Source: Desmodesmus armatus (taxonomy: Eukaryota > Chlorophyta > Chlorophyceae > Sphaeropleales > Scenedesmaceae). Taken from it: a DNA stretch of 64,000 nucleotides. Below the pieces are notes generated by a model. It searched no databases, was not told the origin of the DNA, and saw only the letters and a program-made list of their open reading frames with translations. Of the stretch, positions 44,257 to 55,704 are shown in pieces. The DNA lies in assembly GCA_007449985.2 (NCBI GenBank), contig VIIQ02000643.1:410001-474000 (forward strand), written 5' to 3'. The position numbers and the translations under genes were made by a program. Every line of letters begins with the position of its first letter. Position 1 is the stretch's first letter.

Positions 44257-47200
44257 ATGAAGCTCGCTTTTGGAATGAGTTTGAGCGTTGTGATCGCACT
44301 GGGTGTGTTGGGCGGCTTCATGACCAGAGGTGTCATGGACCAGCAGGCTATCGTTGCCTGCATCAGCCAGAAGGTGCAGATCAGCCAGAAGTTGCAGCTT
44401 AGCAAGCAGTCAGAGCGGGTTCACCACAGCTGCTGGCACTGCATCAAATCCAATTGGAGGCGCCACTTTATATTTGCCAATTTCACCACCGGACACCTGG
44501 ATGTTTGTCCAGACAGCAACAGTTGGCCTGTTGGTGCATGGACACAGCCTATCTTGACGGCAATTGCTGTCCATGCAGCAGAAGGCCGTGGGAACGCCCT
44601 GCAATCGCAAAATCTTGCCAGGCCAGCAGCAGTTGGTGAGCCTGCTGTGCTGCCTGGTACTATGCTGGCACAACAGGCCATATAAGCCAATCAAATGCCT
44701 GGAGACTGCAAGCAGGCCAAGTTTGTGGTGTACCGTGCAGTTGGCAGGTGCGCCCCAGTTTGCGCGTTGAATCCGATACTATTACGCCGGGGTGCTAAGG
44801 CTGATACATATCTCGCTTGTTTGGGGCAGGGGGGTGTTGGTGGGACGTTCTCCGATGTATTTATGCTGTATTGAAGAACATCTTTGTAGGCATGTTGAAA
44901 GCCGTAGGTCTGAGGGCTCCATACTGTCGTTGGTCCGTAGATCTACCCCGTGTTGGTGCAGTTCCGTATTCCGTAGGCGCTGTGGCACATTCAAGTCAAG
45001 GGCACAGCTGCCGTTTCAATTACGGCTCTGAAAGTCCACTACAGCAAAAGTCATGCACAGGCCTGTAAATATGATTAATTGATTGTAAGGAGCAATCGGC
45101 CTGTAAATTGGCTGGGTTACCATCACACGCAATGAACCCACAGCTGCAGTGTCAAGAAAAAGTGCAATGTAGTTTGGAAATTGTACAGGCATCTCAAAAC
45201 TGCATTGGGGGGCAACATGTAACTTCTTATTGGTATTACAGAAATTGGCATTGCAAATCATGGTCATAACTTCATCAGCCACCGTGGCATGTGCGATGTT
45301 GGACGCCCTGACAACAGCAGGAAGATCGCTTCTTACATATTTCACTTATTTCTCGGTAAGAATCCCTGAGTAAGGGCACCCCCCCCCAAGCGCTGCTGTT
45401 GGGCAGTGCTCAGCACCTGGTGCGGCCGCACATTCCACAAAGGAGGGAAGCATAACATTCCAGAGGCTGCAGGGCACCAGACCTGGGATGCATGCTACAT
45501 CGGATGTCATTATGCTGCCCGCCAACTCTTGTTCGGCACACCCAGATGCACATACGATAACGTGGTGCTACTTACTGTTTATCACAACAACATATTGCGT
45601 GCATAATAGACAAGCATAGCTTGTTGCAGTGTGGGCAGGCTGTCCTCAAGCTGGCCAGGAGGGCGGCACAGATGGGACACATCAAGTGTGCACTACTCTG
45701 CAGGTCCTCAACCAACGGGGGATTTGTCAAGTGCACGCTCAGTCCCCAGATCATGTACTACATGTACTACGGCAATGCCTCAAAAGCCGAACTATACTGA
45801 AGCACTATAAGCGCCACCTTACCAACACTGCACACTGCGGGCGGCTGGCTGTGTTGGGGACATGCAACGCTGGTGGAGTTGTTTCCATACAACCAGTCAT
45901 CAGCACGACGGGGATGTGGTGAGCAGACCTGGCCCAATGTTGTAAGGGGGCCAGACACAAGCCTAAAACATCCCGGCCGGGGGGGGGGGGGGGGGTGAGC
46001 CCACAAAGACCATGGGGGGTTGTTTGCAAAAACAGCCTAACACGTTTGATTACAATACAGCCTAACACGGAGGGGTGGGGGTGAGGGGTTCAGCAGCTCG
46101 TCAGCCAGGGAGACAGTGACCTCCAAAACTGCTGCGTGGGTGGGTGTTTGCAACCATGGAGAGGAAAACAGAGAGGGGGGAGAAACACGACGTTTCTGGG
46201 CGTCTCTTTCCCCCCTTCCCCAGGTCTTGGGTTTGTGGTGGACCCCTCTTACCACATCGCATTCCGGCACGGCACCAATATGATATAATATGCACCAAAA
46301 GTGTGAATGTTGCCCCACACATTGGTTCCTCTTGCCATGTTTTTTTCTGCAGTGGGATCGGCTCAGTCTTCCATGTACAGACTGCAGCTATGTCTGCAGC
46401 ATTGGAGACGGGGCGTGTGTTCGCTGAAGCCCCTGGACATTTCTTGACAGGCACGCCATACTGTGGAGCCAACAACACTTTGGATTCTTGCTATTTCCTG
46501 CCCCTCAGCAACTGCACTGTGAAGGCAGCTGGGCTGACGGACCAGGACCTGAAAGCAGCACCAGCACTAACGGCTTCTACTCTTGCAGATTTTCATGCAT
46601 CAAAACCTGCGTCACCACGTGTTGTGATTATGAGTGAACATGAGGCCCATACAGTGCGCACAATGACACCGTCAATGTTCAAAGACGTTTTGGACACTGT
46701 GGGGTTGCCGGAGCCACGGAGGTTTTGGTGGTGGCGTGCACAAGCAGTTGCTTACATGTTGAGGCCCAACGATCGTACAAGGGCTGAAGTGGCCAAGCGT
46801 AGGAAGGCCAAGCTGCAAGGCCTGCCATTGCAGGATGGTTGCATTAGTTTGTATGTGCGCCATGGGGATAAGGCCGTTGAAGCCAAGGTGTGGGAGGATC
46901 CTGCTTATGATGCCGCAGTAAAGCAGCTTCGACAGATTGATTCCAGCCTCACACACCAGATTTTTTTGAGCACAGAAGATCCTGCAACTGTTGAGTTTTT
47001 TACATCATCAGCTGGAAACTGGAGTACCACCTTCGTCGACATGATCCGCAAGTGAGTATGCGGCTTGTTAGAGTGATGTGGAGCACAGGCGGCGCACCAT
47101 GGACAGGACAAGGTCCAACCTGCATCATCATCAAAATCATCGTCATCAAAATCATCATTACACGTTTCCCAGCAGGTTCCTTGTGCATACAGCAACAATT

Positions 47201-47658
47201 CTACCTAGGTGCCATGCAGCGCACCACCAGGCGTCCAGTGGCCTACGAGAGAAACATTAGACAGCCTGGGCCGGCTACGGCCCTCAAAGCCAGCAGCACA
47301 GGAGTATGATACAAACTAAGATGCAGCAGCTGAATCTGTAGTGTGGCATGTTTACTTCTCAACTATGCATACTTATGATGATGCTTGCTATTTTGCTATG
47401 TGATGCAGGCCTGATCGGGGCGTCAGCAATCTGGCTTACATGGCAAAGCATGGCTACAGTGAGGAAATGCTGGATAGCTTGCTCAATCTGGACCTCAGCC
47501 TTTCCTGTGATGGTTTCGTGGCCTCTTTTCTTTCAAACTGGTCACGGCTGATTGAGAAATTGAGGGCAACAGTGCGATGCAAGGCTGACAAGGTGTTCTT
47601 GGATGTTGATGTGCAACTCATGCACAACCGGGGGGGGCTAGACCTGAACTGGCGCTAG
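44257..47658 (+). CDS. FUT8-like (GT23-type) fucosyltransferase, 5' part unclear
   Basis: Certain exons are 46,353-47,051 and 47,409-47,658 (stop TAG), joined in phase. An exon ending at 44,747 (MPGDCKQAKFVVYRAVG) joins 46,353 in phase to give YRAVGSGIGSVFHVQ, the entry to the Rossmann domain of FUT8-like enzymes. Further motifs are SCYFLPLSNC, GCISLYVRHGDKAVEAK (the H-V-R-R-x-D-K GDP-fucose site) and LSLSCDGFVASFLSNWSRL. A signal-anchor candidate starts at 44,230 or 44,257 (MKLAFGMSLSVVIALGVLGG) followed by a Gln/Lys stem, as in type II Golgi proteins. In the frame linking anchor and exon end there is a TAA at 44,683-44,685. Either an intron boundary was missed or the gene is broken there. 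The 1.6-kb intron 44,748-46,352 contains a family A MITE. Acceptor is probably a glycan core, by family analogy. Confidence 0.7.
45406..45790 (+). other. Coding-like sequence inside the fucosyltransferase intron
   Basis: Two neighbouring frames read plausibly as protein (AGHQTWDACYIGCHYAARQL and, after a stop, GQAVLKLARRAAQMGHIKC). No family is recognised. It may be a relic of another gene or an unannotated alternative exon. Confidence 0.2.
45946..46246 (+). mobile_element. MITE family A, copy 3 (in intron)
   Basis: About 301 bp. The right end GTCTTGGGTTTGTGGTGGAC plus CCC is well kept; the left end (GGGGGCCAGACACAAGCCTA) is diverged. The interior has CCTAAMAC-type blocks, the CAGCAGCTCGTCAGCCAGGG segment and a G16 tract near 45,980. 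Flanks TAA and TCT do not match, so the target duplication has decayed. Confidence 0.75.
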
Positions 47659-47659
47659 T

Positions 47660-48225
47660 AGTCAGGGTGTTTTCAGGGAAAAGTTCCCTTGCAGTACTTG
47701 CAAGTGTGATTCGGGCGTGTCGTCCAGCACATGAACACACTGGCTGTCATGGTTCATGCATGCTTGTGTGTCGTGAGCTAGCACCGGCCCAGTAGTGTCC
47801 TTTCTGCATGCACACTCCCAGCACATCCTAGCTTCTCTGTATGGCAGCACTTGACATTCTGACTTATGCATCATGAGATGATATGCAGTAATACCAGCTG
47901 CCACCTGAACCAAGCCCAGCTCATTGGGAACGGCGGCTTTGATCTGCCCAATCAGTAGGATACAGCAGGCTCACTGCGCCGTCAGGCCGGACCTTGTCTG
48001 AACTGTGATTGAGCTGACTGTGTCAGCCAAGATACAAGATTGGAGCTGCGGACGTGCATTTTCAAAAAGCAAGGCAAGCCAAACAGCAATAATAGGATGG
48101 GGGTTTCAGTTATGGACTGTGCTTCTGTGTACTGCAGTGATTTGCATGCTACACACATTGTAACCATGACAACCATTTCTATCAGTGTTCTCCAGAGTGT
48201 CGTATGCAGTTACACTAGGGTTGCT
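47660..48225. other. No supported gene
   Basis: Region downstream of the fucosyltransferase stop codon. Short frames only. Confidence 0.4.
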
Positions 48226-48370
48226 GTGCATGGCGGCATTGCAACTGTGGAGGCATCCTGACTGTGATATAAGCAGCTTGCCAACAGACACCACTGTGGG
48301 GTTGATAATGAAGGGTTGTAGCATGCGTGATAGCCATCCTGCCAACGTGATGGCTGCAATCAGATCCCCG
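48225..48370 (-). repeat. Dispersed ~0.9-kb repeat, partial inverted copy
   Basis: The reverse complement matches 13,950-14,090 in order: GATCTGATKGCAGC, GGATGGCYATYACGC, TGTCTGTTGGCAARCTGCT, CAGNCNGGNTGCC. Strongly diverged. Confidence 0.6.
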
Positions 48371-48614
48371 CACAGCACTCACCTCAGCCCCACACAGCCT
48401 GTCACAGTCGACATCAATTTCTCCTCAACGCAGATGGAGTACACTTTGAACAACAGCGAGCAGCTCAGCTGAGCCCACTAGGCCCGCATGTGCACTCAGA
48501 GCAGACCTACCACAACAGCACAACGGGGGCCACTGCAACATGCTTGGTTCACCATGGTGACTTTGGGGTTGTTTCACACCCTGTTGGCTCGTCCCAAGAA
48601 TTTGAGATTCGCCA

Positions 48615-48672
48615 ATTGCAGGGGGGGGGGGGGTTACACTTGGTCAGTGTGACAAAGGGAGGGGGGGAGTAG
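48615..48672 (+). repeat. Poly-G tracts
   Basis: G14 at 48,620-48,633 and G7 at 48,662-48,668. Confidence 0.8.
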
Positions 48673-48784
48673 AATCTGACAATACCCCCATATTTTACTT
48701 TGAAGTGTTCTCATATTGGTCCTGAGAATTCAAATTGGTCCTGAGAATCCAAATTTAGGATGAGGACACTTTTATTGACGTCCC

Positions 48785-49115
48785 CCAACATGCCACTCTA
48801 CTGTTCTGCCCACACCAGCCCATTCCGCCCATTCTGAAGCACTCTAGCTGTAAGGAACTGAATTTGCCTCAGTCCCCAGCCTGCCCCTCTGGCATTCTAC
48901 CCACTCCAGCCCATTCTGCCCACTCAGCAGCACTCTAGCTGCACTGAGGTGATTTTTCACATGTTACCAACCTGCTACTCTAACATTCTGCCCACTCCAG
49001 CCCTTTCCACCCATTCTGGAGCACTCTAGCTGTACTGAGCTGATTTTGCCTTGATCCCCAGCCCGCCCCTCTGGCATTCTACCCACTCTGGGGCACTCGA
49101 GCTGTACTGAGCTGG
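48785..49115. repeat. ~91-bp tandem repeat, four units
   Basis: GCACTCTAGCTG marks units at 48,839, 48,930, 49,021 and 49,092. Each is preceded by CATTCTRCCCAC(T)CCAGCCC-type sequence. Confidence 0.8.
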
Positions 49116-49268
49116 ATGTTGCTAAATCACCAGACTGCCACCCAAATCATGATGCCTTGCAACAGAGGCTAGTTGCCTAAGCCATGATGCTGAGCCCTGC
49201 AGAATTCAACCCCTGCACACCAGCAGCCACTGTTCACACTGTCTCTGCTGCCCGGGCCCCGGCAGGGA

Positions 49269-49659
49269 CAGGGGGTGTACCGTTTCACATTTTCTGAAAA
49301 TTCACTGTTGAAATTTCAATGAACTTTTACGCCCCAAAACCCCTTGGTCTCTGTGAAATGGTGAAGATGTTGGTCTGCCAGTGCTGGGGCAGTGCTGCAG
49401 CAGCTGATGCACCCCCAAGAAGGGCCTGACACTACTGTTGACACTGTTGCATCACTATAGAGGCCTTCACAACCAAGACAGCCCGCCCTCAGCCCTTGAT
49501 AGAGCCGGATAGGGCCCTACCAGAAGTGATCTGCAGCTGCTGCTGCTGCCTGCCACCCAGCGTTTCACCGTTTCACTTTCAGGGTGAAATTTTTCATGAA
49601 ATTTCAAATTTCACTGTACTTTCTTTCACGGACCCCCAAAACCATGAAAATGTACACCC
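49269..49659. mobile_element. Possible hAT-like MITE
   Basis: The left end CAGGGGGTGTACCGTTTCAC faces a right end that reads, inverted, CAGGGGTGTACATTTTCATG. CAGGGGTG termini are common in hAT elements. The interior is rich in GTTTCAC/GTGAAA words. No 8-bp target duplication can be seen, so this is tentative. Confidence 0.35.
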
Positions 49660-49729
49660 CTGTGCCTGGCATGTCATGCTGACAATACAGTGTAAACCCC
49701 AGTACCAGTACCCCCCCCCCCCCTTCGGA

Positions 49730-51290
49730 CTCCGCACTTCACAGCCATCCGCTCAGCCCCATCATACAAACCAGCGTGCTACAGATAAGGGGCCCGTCCA
49801 TCAGCACCATCACAGCTTCCCATAACAACACACAATGGCCATGTTGCTGGTGGGTTCCCATGACTGCAAGCCCAACACAAAGTCTTGTCGAACTCGAACA
49901 GTGGCAAGACGCCTGGTTTGGGCGTCCAGACAGGATAATGGTCATCCCCAGCTGACTTCCACACCACTTACATGCCTGGCATTCAGGTCCACCAAATTCT
50001 TGCACATTGAAACCACACAGAAGTTCCTGAGTAGAGCCAGTGAATGCATGCACAGCATACAGAGCTTGATGCTGATTTGCATATGGTGCAGTTCACATGG
50101 TGGCAGAGGTCTAGCCCCCCTCCCCCAGGGGCATGAATGCATGCACAGCATACACACCTTCATGCTAAGCTGCACATGGTGCATTCACATATGGTGGCAT
50201 AATTTCAGCAGCCCCCCCCCCCCCCCCCAAACAATAAGCCCGTCTATCAGCCCATCAGAGTCTCTCACATCATTACACAATGGCAAAATTAAGTTGCTGG
50301 TGCCTTCCCATGACTGCATGACCAACACACAGTGTTGTCCAATGGCAAGACTGCTGGCTTGCGCTTTGAGAAAGAGTAATAGTCACTCCCGGATGACTCC
50401 TACAACACTTCATGCCTTGCAATCAGGTTCAGCAAAGTCTTGCACGTCGACACCACACAGTAATTCACCCTAGCAGAGCCAGTGATGCATGCACAGCATA
50501 CACAGCTGCATGTTAACTGCACATCGTGCATGTACAATGGTGGCAGAGTGCCCCCCAAGAGCATGAATGCATGCACAGCATACACACCTTTGTGCTAAGC
50601 TGCACATGGTGCATGTACCTATGGTGGCATAGTCTCAGCAGGCCCTCCCCCGTGCTTGCCCCCCCCCCCCAAAAACAAAAGGGGCCCACATATCAGCATC
50701 ATCACAACCTCCCAGACCAGCACTGAGCCAGAACAATGACCATCATGTTCTGGTGGTTCCCATGACTGCATGACCAGCACAAAGACTTGTCGCATGGAAA
50801 TACTCCTGGTTTGCTTTTGAGGAAGAGAATAAGTCACCCCCGGCTGACTCCCACGCCACTTCAAGCCTGGCATGCATGTTCACCAAAGTCTCAGACATCA
50901 ACCCTACTAGAACCTGTGGATGCATGCACAGCATACACAGCTTCATGCTTTATTGCACATGGTGCATGTACCCTGGTGGCAGAATTTCAGCAACCCCCCC
51001 CCCCCCCCCCAACCCCCCGGCCCCGAGATAAGTGACCCGTCTATCAGCACTTTCACAGTCTTCCAGATCAACACACACTGGCCATCATGTTGCTGGTGGG
51101 TTCCATGACTGCATGACCAACACAAGGTCTTGCCGCATGGCAAGACTCTTGGTTTGGGTGGCCAGACAGGATATTGGTCACCCTTCAACCTACTACAGCC
51201 AGTGAATGCATGCACAGCTTCATGCTCCAATGCACATTTACTTACCATGGTGTCAAACAGTCACCCCCCCCCCACACACACACTATGTGG
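49730..51290. repeat. ~430-bp tandem array, about four units
   Basis: Units share TCCCATGACTGCATGACCAA, GATGCATGCACAGCATACAC and CTGCACATGGTGCAT, and end in poly-C (50,212-50,228, 50,660-50,669, 50,994-51,010, 51,266-51,274). The landmark GCATGAATGCATGCACAGCA is spaced exactly 430 bp (50,131 and 50,561). Later units are shorter. Confidence 0.85.
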
Positions 51291-51299
51291 TTCTGAATC

Positions 51300-52255
51300 A
51301 AGGATTCTGGCACGCTGTAAGATGCAACCAGTCTATAGCAAGCTCTGGACTCGCAGTGCTGTGTCAAGTTGTTGGTCAAGTTCTCAGCTGGGACCGCTGA
51401 CATTCCAGTATGCTGATGTCCCGAAAAACTGGACACCGGCATCCCTGGCAGGGCCATCAGGAATAACCTGAGGGTTTTTGGGACCAGCAAATAGGGTGCG
51501 CAACAACAACCTCCAAGTCACAATGGTGTGGACCAACCCACTGCAAGTCACCATGGTGCGAACCCACCATTCGCAGTGGCCGGCTCCCCTTTGTACACAG
51601 ATCATGCACCAGTCGCTATGGCCTGGTTGCATCTGAAGGCTTGTGAAGGTGTCACCCTTACCCCTCTCCCCCAACTTGGCTGGATGACATATGGTCAGTA
51701 TGTATGGCAGTTTCATATTGTGATTTTGCAGCGCAGGTCCAGAAGAACCAGGGGTTTGTAGACCAAATGACTCCGAGCAAGTGCTGATTGGGGTGTCAGC
51801 CACTGAAAACAGCTTGGGGGGTTGTGGTGGCCAGAATGCCACGACAGGCCCAGAGACGCCATGATGATGCATCCACACGTTATTGGATAGCAATGAATAA
51901 GTTCTGGTGGGCTAGCAGCACCTCTGGACCGTGCAAAGACACCACATCGGCCCTTGTGCTGAACCTGCCAGGTGCCTAGCAGTTTATGCTAACTCTACAC
52001 GGGCTGCTGCTCGCTTCAATTGCAATCCGCAACACACCTACACCGCCTCACAGTGCTTGCGTGGGGAGAAAAAAGCAACTGCTGGTCATGATGTACAGTG
52101 ATGTACATATCGCTCTCTTGCAGGCACAGCAGCTGTCCCTACGGCCCACACAATTCCTATGATTAAATATATATGATCAGCATGACCAACATAAATCTCT
52201 TTGCTTTTTTGTGCATTTTACAATACGGCCAACGCAAACACCTCTGCACTGGTGA
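51300..52255. other. No confidently supported gene
   Basis: A plus-strand frame ending at 51,471 (SCWSSSQLGPLTFQYADVP) reads somewhat like protein but has no recognisable family. The rest is short frames. Confidence 0.3.
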
Positions 52256-52259
52256 GTAA

Positions 52260-52565
52260 GGGGTCCACCACAAACACAAGACCCCGGGTGGGTGACGCCA
52301 AGCCGAAACCGGATAGCCCGGATAGGGGGGGGGGGGTTGATTGCAAAATCAGCCTAAAACGGATGGGGGTGGGGTGGGGGGTGGGGGGGGGGGTTCAGCG
52401 GCTCTTCCGCAAGGGAGACAGCAGTACCGATAACGAGCGTAAAACGTACTTCCCGGGGGGGTGGTGTTTTGGACCGAAGAGCCTCAAACTGAGAGGTGGG
52501 AGGGGTACAGCGATTTTTGGCGTCACCCCCCCCCCCCCCGGGGTCTTAGGTTTGTGGTGGACCCC
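52260..52565 (+). mobile_element. MITE family A, copy 4
   Basis: 306 bp with ends GGGGTCCACCACAAACAC and GTTTGTGGTGGACCCC. It contains the CAGCGGCTCTTCCGCAAGGG landmark and CCTAAAAC/G-tract blocks with longer G-runs than copy 1. Flanks are TAA and TAC (two of three bases match). Confidence 0.85.
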
Positions 52566-53417
52566 TACCAGGACAAAACTCTGCACTGCTGCAGCATCTG
52601 GCCTAACAGTCCTGGACTTCTCCCTCATCGCCTAGCACTGCTGCTAACGCTTCGTTACACCATAGGGAACCGTATCATGTACACACAGGCCACATGGAAC
52701 CAGCATAGTGGTGCAGCACAACTGCTTGGTGGCTACCATGGATGGATGGGTGCAACTATATATATGAAAGGGTTTGTAAGGGCTCCTGTACAGCTGCTGA
52801 CGCGACAGATGAACCTGAAGCGATAGTTTGAAGCAGGGGAGTAGTAGCACATTCAAGGAGCTGCTTTGTAATGGACTCAGTTGATCGTCATTATGATGAG
52901 TTGACCGACACCGCACATTGCTGTGCTGTCTGCATTACAAGACGTTCCCTGCAACTTACATGATATACGTCCACCGTCGGCTACATGGTAGACAGCCGAT
53001 ATGTGCCCACCAGCCGGATAGCCTTGTGGATCTGCACCTGTTGCTGCTGCCTGCCGTTTGCATTTCACTTCTTCACTTTGTGCTTGAAATATTCTCGTCA
53101 GCAAGCCTGACTATCTGGAAAAGTTGCCTTGGTGACACATGAAATTTGCCTTGTCTGCCGTTTCATCTTCGCAACCGGTTGAAGTTCACCCTAGACCCCG
53201 TTTCACTCACTCACCCACAGTGAAGATCCATATCCGTCCATTGTGTTTGATTGACATTTTAGCTGTGGATTTTCAGAAACTATCGTTGCCCTCTCGCAAC
53301 TGCACATACTTCAGGAAGCTTCAGGTTGCTTGAACTCGGACACCATGCAGCTTTTGTTAAAGGGAGTTCACTTTCAAGCTTAAATATTTGTCCTTTTTCC
53401 AGCTGCAACAGCACAAA

Positions 53418-54329
53418 ATGGCCTTGCTGTTGCGCTCTTCCCTACTCGCCGTGTGTGTAATCGTTTTTCTGATTCTCTTGTCTTCCTGGGTCAATGTTGC
53501 GAACATCGTCAGTATGGGCACGAGCCTGTCCAGATCGCCTCTCCACATGTATGCACTCAACTGCACCAATGCAAGCAGTGCGGAAACAAGTGGTGTCAAG
53601 CTGTTTGTCGGGGTCTTATCTACCTCACTTAATGTTCAAGCTAGGCAAACCATCCGCGCTACCTGGGGACAAGACAAAAGGCTTTACAGGGTAATGTTTT
53701 TTGTCCAGCGCCCGAGCAGCAATGAAGTATTCAAAGATGTCAGAAGTGAGGCAACCGAGATGGGTGATGTGGTGATATCTTCAGATGTGCGGGAAGATTA
53801 TTACAACATCACCTACTCTGTGCTGGAAATTTTCAAAACGGCATCGCGCCTTGGCGGCATCACCCATGTCGTGAAGACAGATGATGACTGCTACCTCAGA
53901 CCCGATGTGCTCATGTCAAAGCTGGAGGAGCTTCCCAAGCAATGGCTGTATGCGGGGAGTGTTCTGAGTATGGCCAGTGTGATAAGAACACCAGGCTGGC
54001 ACTTTGTACCATACAGCAATTGGGGTAGTGATAAGCCGGTGAGGTATGCGTATGGGTGGGGTTATGTTGTTACCATGGACATCGCGCAAGAAATTGCTGC
54101 TGGTGCTGCTCACTTGATCATGGCTCCAAACAACCTGCTGATCATTGAGGATGTGGCTGTGGCGTACTGGGTTGAGTATGTAGGCAAAGAGAAGAATGCC
54201 ACAATACAGTACCACAGCTTGAATGCCAGTGAACAATGCAACCCACAACTTGCCTTCTTGCACATCAAATCGAAGCCGCAATGGAAGGTGATTCAGTGCA
54301 TGTTTGATCGAGGTGGGCAGTGTTGCTGA
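53418..54329 (+). CDS. GT31-family beta-1,3-galactosyltransferase-like protein
   Basis: An intact, intronless 303-residue type II membrane protein. A basic N-terminus (MALLLRSS) is followed by a hydrophobic span (LLAVCVIVFLILLSSW), a short stem with N-x-T/S sites (NCTNASS) and then the GT31 catalytic domain. Visible motifs are ARQTIRATWG (the R-x-x-I-R-x-T-W-G block), VVKTDDDCYL (the DxD-type metal/UDP-sugar site), YAYGWGYVVTMDIAQE (the Y-x-x-G-x-x-Y-x-x-S/T acceptor block) and IEDVAVAYW (the E-D-V catalytic block). The family adds Gal, GlcNAc or GalNAc in beta-1,3 linkage in the Golgi; the donor here cannot be predicted. The ATG at 53,418 is preferred to the upstream TTG-opened frame. TGTAA, the green-algal poly(A) word, occurs at 54,341, unusually close to the stop. 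This is the best-preserved gene in the window. Confidence 0.9.
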   Translation: MALLLRSSLLAVCVIVFLILLSSWVNVANIVSMGTSLSRSPLHMYALNCTNASSAETSGVKLFVGVLSTSLNVQARQTIRATWGQDKRLYRVMFFVQRPSSNEVFKDVRSEATEMGDVVISSDVREDYYNITYSVLEIFKTASRLGGITHVVKTDDDCYLRPDVLMSKLEELPKQWLYAGSVLSMASVIRTPGWHFVPYSNWGSDKPVRYAYGWGYVVTMDIAQEIAAGAAHLIMAPNNLLIIEDVAVAYWVEYVGKEKNATIQYHSLNASEQCNPQLAFLHIKSKPQWKVIQCMFDRGGQCC

Positions 54330-54917
54330 TTCCAAGTGGGTGTAATTGTTGTTTTTTGAGGTTGGACGGTGGGGTGTTGAGTGCTTTTCTGTATCTTGAC
54401 CTTGCTCGTTCATCAATTACATTTATGTTGTCAACAAGGCAGAGTGTATCCTGGCTGCCACCAGCAGCAGCCCATCGCAGTTCCAACAGGGACTCCAGAC
54501 CGACCCGAAGCCACCACACAGCAACAACGTGCGTGCTGAGAGTGACACTAACGCGTGTATATCTCCAGCCCTCAATCAAGCTTGTGGTACAGTGCTCTCC
54601 AGGTGCAGATATTGCTGCCTGGCAACCACCAAGGTCACAGGCACTGTTATGCCATGTAGGGGGGGGGGAGCAGCTGCTGTCTGCAATGTCGAAAACTGCC
54701 ACTTACTTGACGACAAGCAAGCTTGCTTTACAGCAGTCCTGACCCAGCTGGACAGCAGATAAACAAGATAATCTCCCCAGGCCCTGCGGGAGAGCGATAA
54801 CTATCGTCAGGACAGTGCCTGCCTGCAGAGGTCAACCCACAGTGAGTGCTACTAAGCACGTCTGACAGGATGGACAGCTGTCAGGTAGTTGAGCAGCGCA
54901 GCTAACTTCCACGTGTG

Positions 54918-55699
54918 CCTCTAATATGACATGCACAGTGCGCTTCCAGTAAGGGCACCGGGCCTGGCCGAACGTTTTGCCGCGTCAACACAAACACACA
55001 ATCAGTCAAGCAAATAAACTATTTTAGGTACATTAGGCGCAAATGGTGGCCCAACGTGGTTGCTGTTGAGATAATGGATCACCCCCAGATGGAGAACAGG
55101 GGTGTTGGGGTTTGCATGGTGCAGGTTCAGCCTGATGCAGACAGCAGGATGAGGCCCTCCGTTGAGCAATAGCAACACAATGAAGCAAGCAGATGAGGCA
55201 CCAAGCAGTGGCTGTGCTGGCAGCAGCACAATGCTTTGCCATGCTGTGATAAATTCGTTGACCACGTGTACGTCATTGAAGGCTGCAGCTATGCAATATT
55301 TATACAATCACAGCAGCAATTAGTCCTACTCCACAGGCGTGCACGTCTGTCGCCTTTGCTGGCTGCAGTGGGACCCTGCCTCGTTGAGCAATTTATTGTG
55401 CTGTTATTTTGGATGCAGACACGACGTGAGCGACGTTTCTTCGCAAACCTTTGTAAGTGTTTATTAATCATATGTGGTGTGTTTGGGCTGAACCTGCACC
55501 TTGCAAACCCCAACACCCCTGTTCAGCCCCCCATCTGGGGGTGGTCCATTATCTCAACAGCAATCACGTTGGGCCACCACGTAATGTACGTAAGATACTT
55601 TATTTGCCTGGCTAATTGTGTGTTTGTGTTGATGCGGCAAAAAGTTCGGCCAGGCCCAGTGCCCTTACTGGAAGCGCACTGTGTATGTCGTGTGAGAGG
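54918..55699. repeat. Long inverted repeat, ~0.2-kb arms
   Basis: Left arm 54,918-55,132 and right arm 55,496-55,699 are reverse complements with scattered differences and small indels (CAGTGCGCTTCCAGTAAGGG, TGGCCCAACGTGRTTGCTGT, GGGTGTTGGGGTTTGCAWGG). The spacer is about 360 bp. Both arms carry AATAAA. A transcript through it would fold into a long double strand. It may be a fold-back transposon; no clear target duplication was found. Confidence 0.85.
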
Positions 55700-55704
55700 A
55701 ACGC

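Noticed and set aside
45572..45754. Zinc-finger-like CPIC...CPHC minus-strand frame
   Set aside because: Only 60 codons, within an intron on the opposite strand, with no further domain or splice partner.
49269..49659. Confident hAT element
   Set aside because: Termini are suggestive but the left end has an extra G and no 8-bp target duplication is present; kept only as a low-confidence feature.
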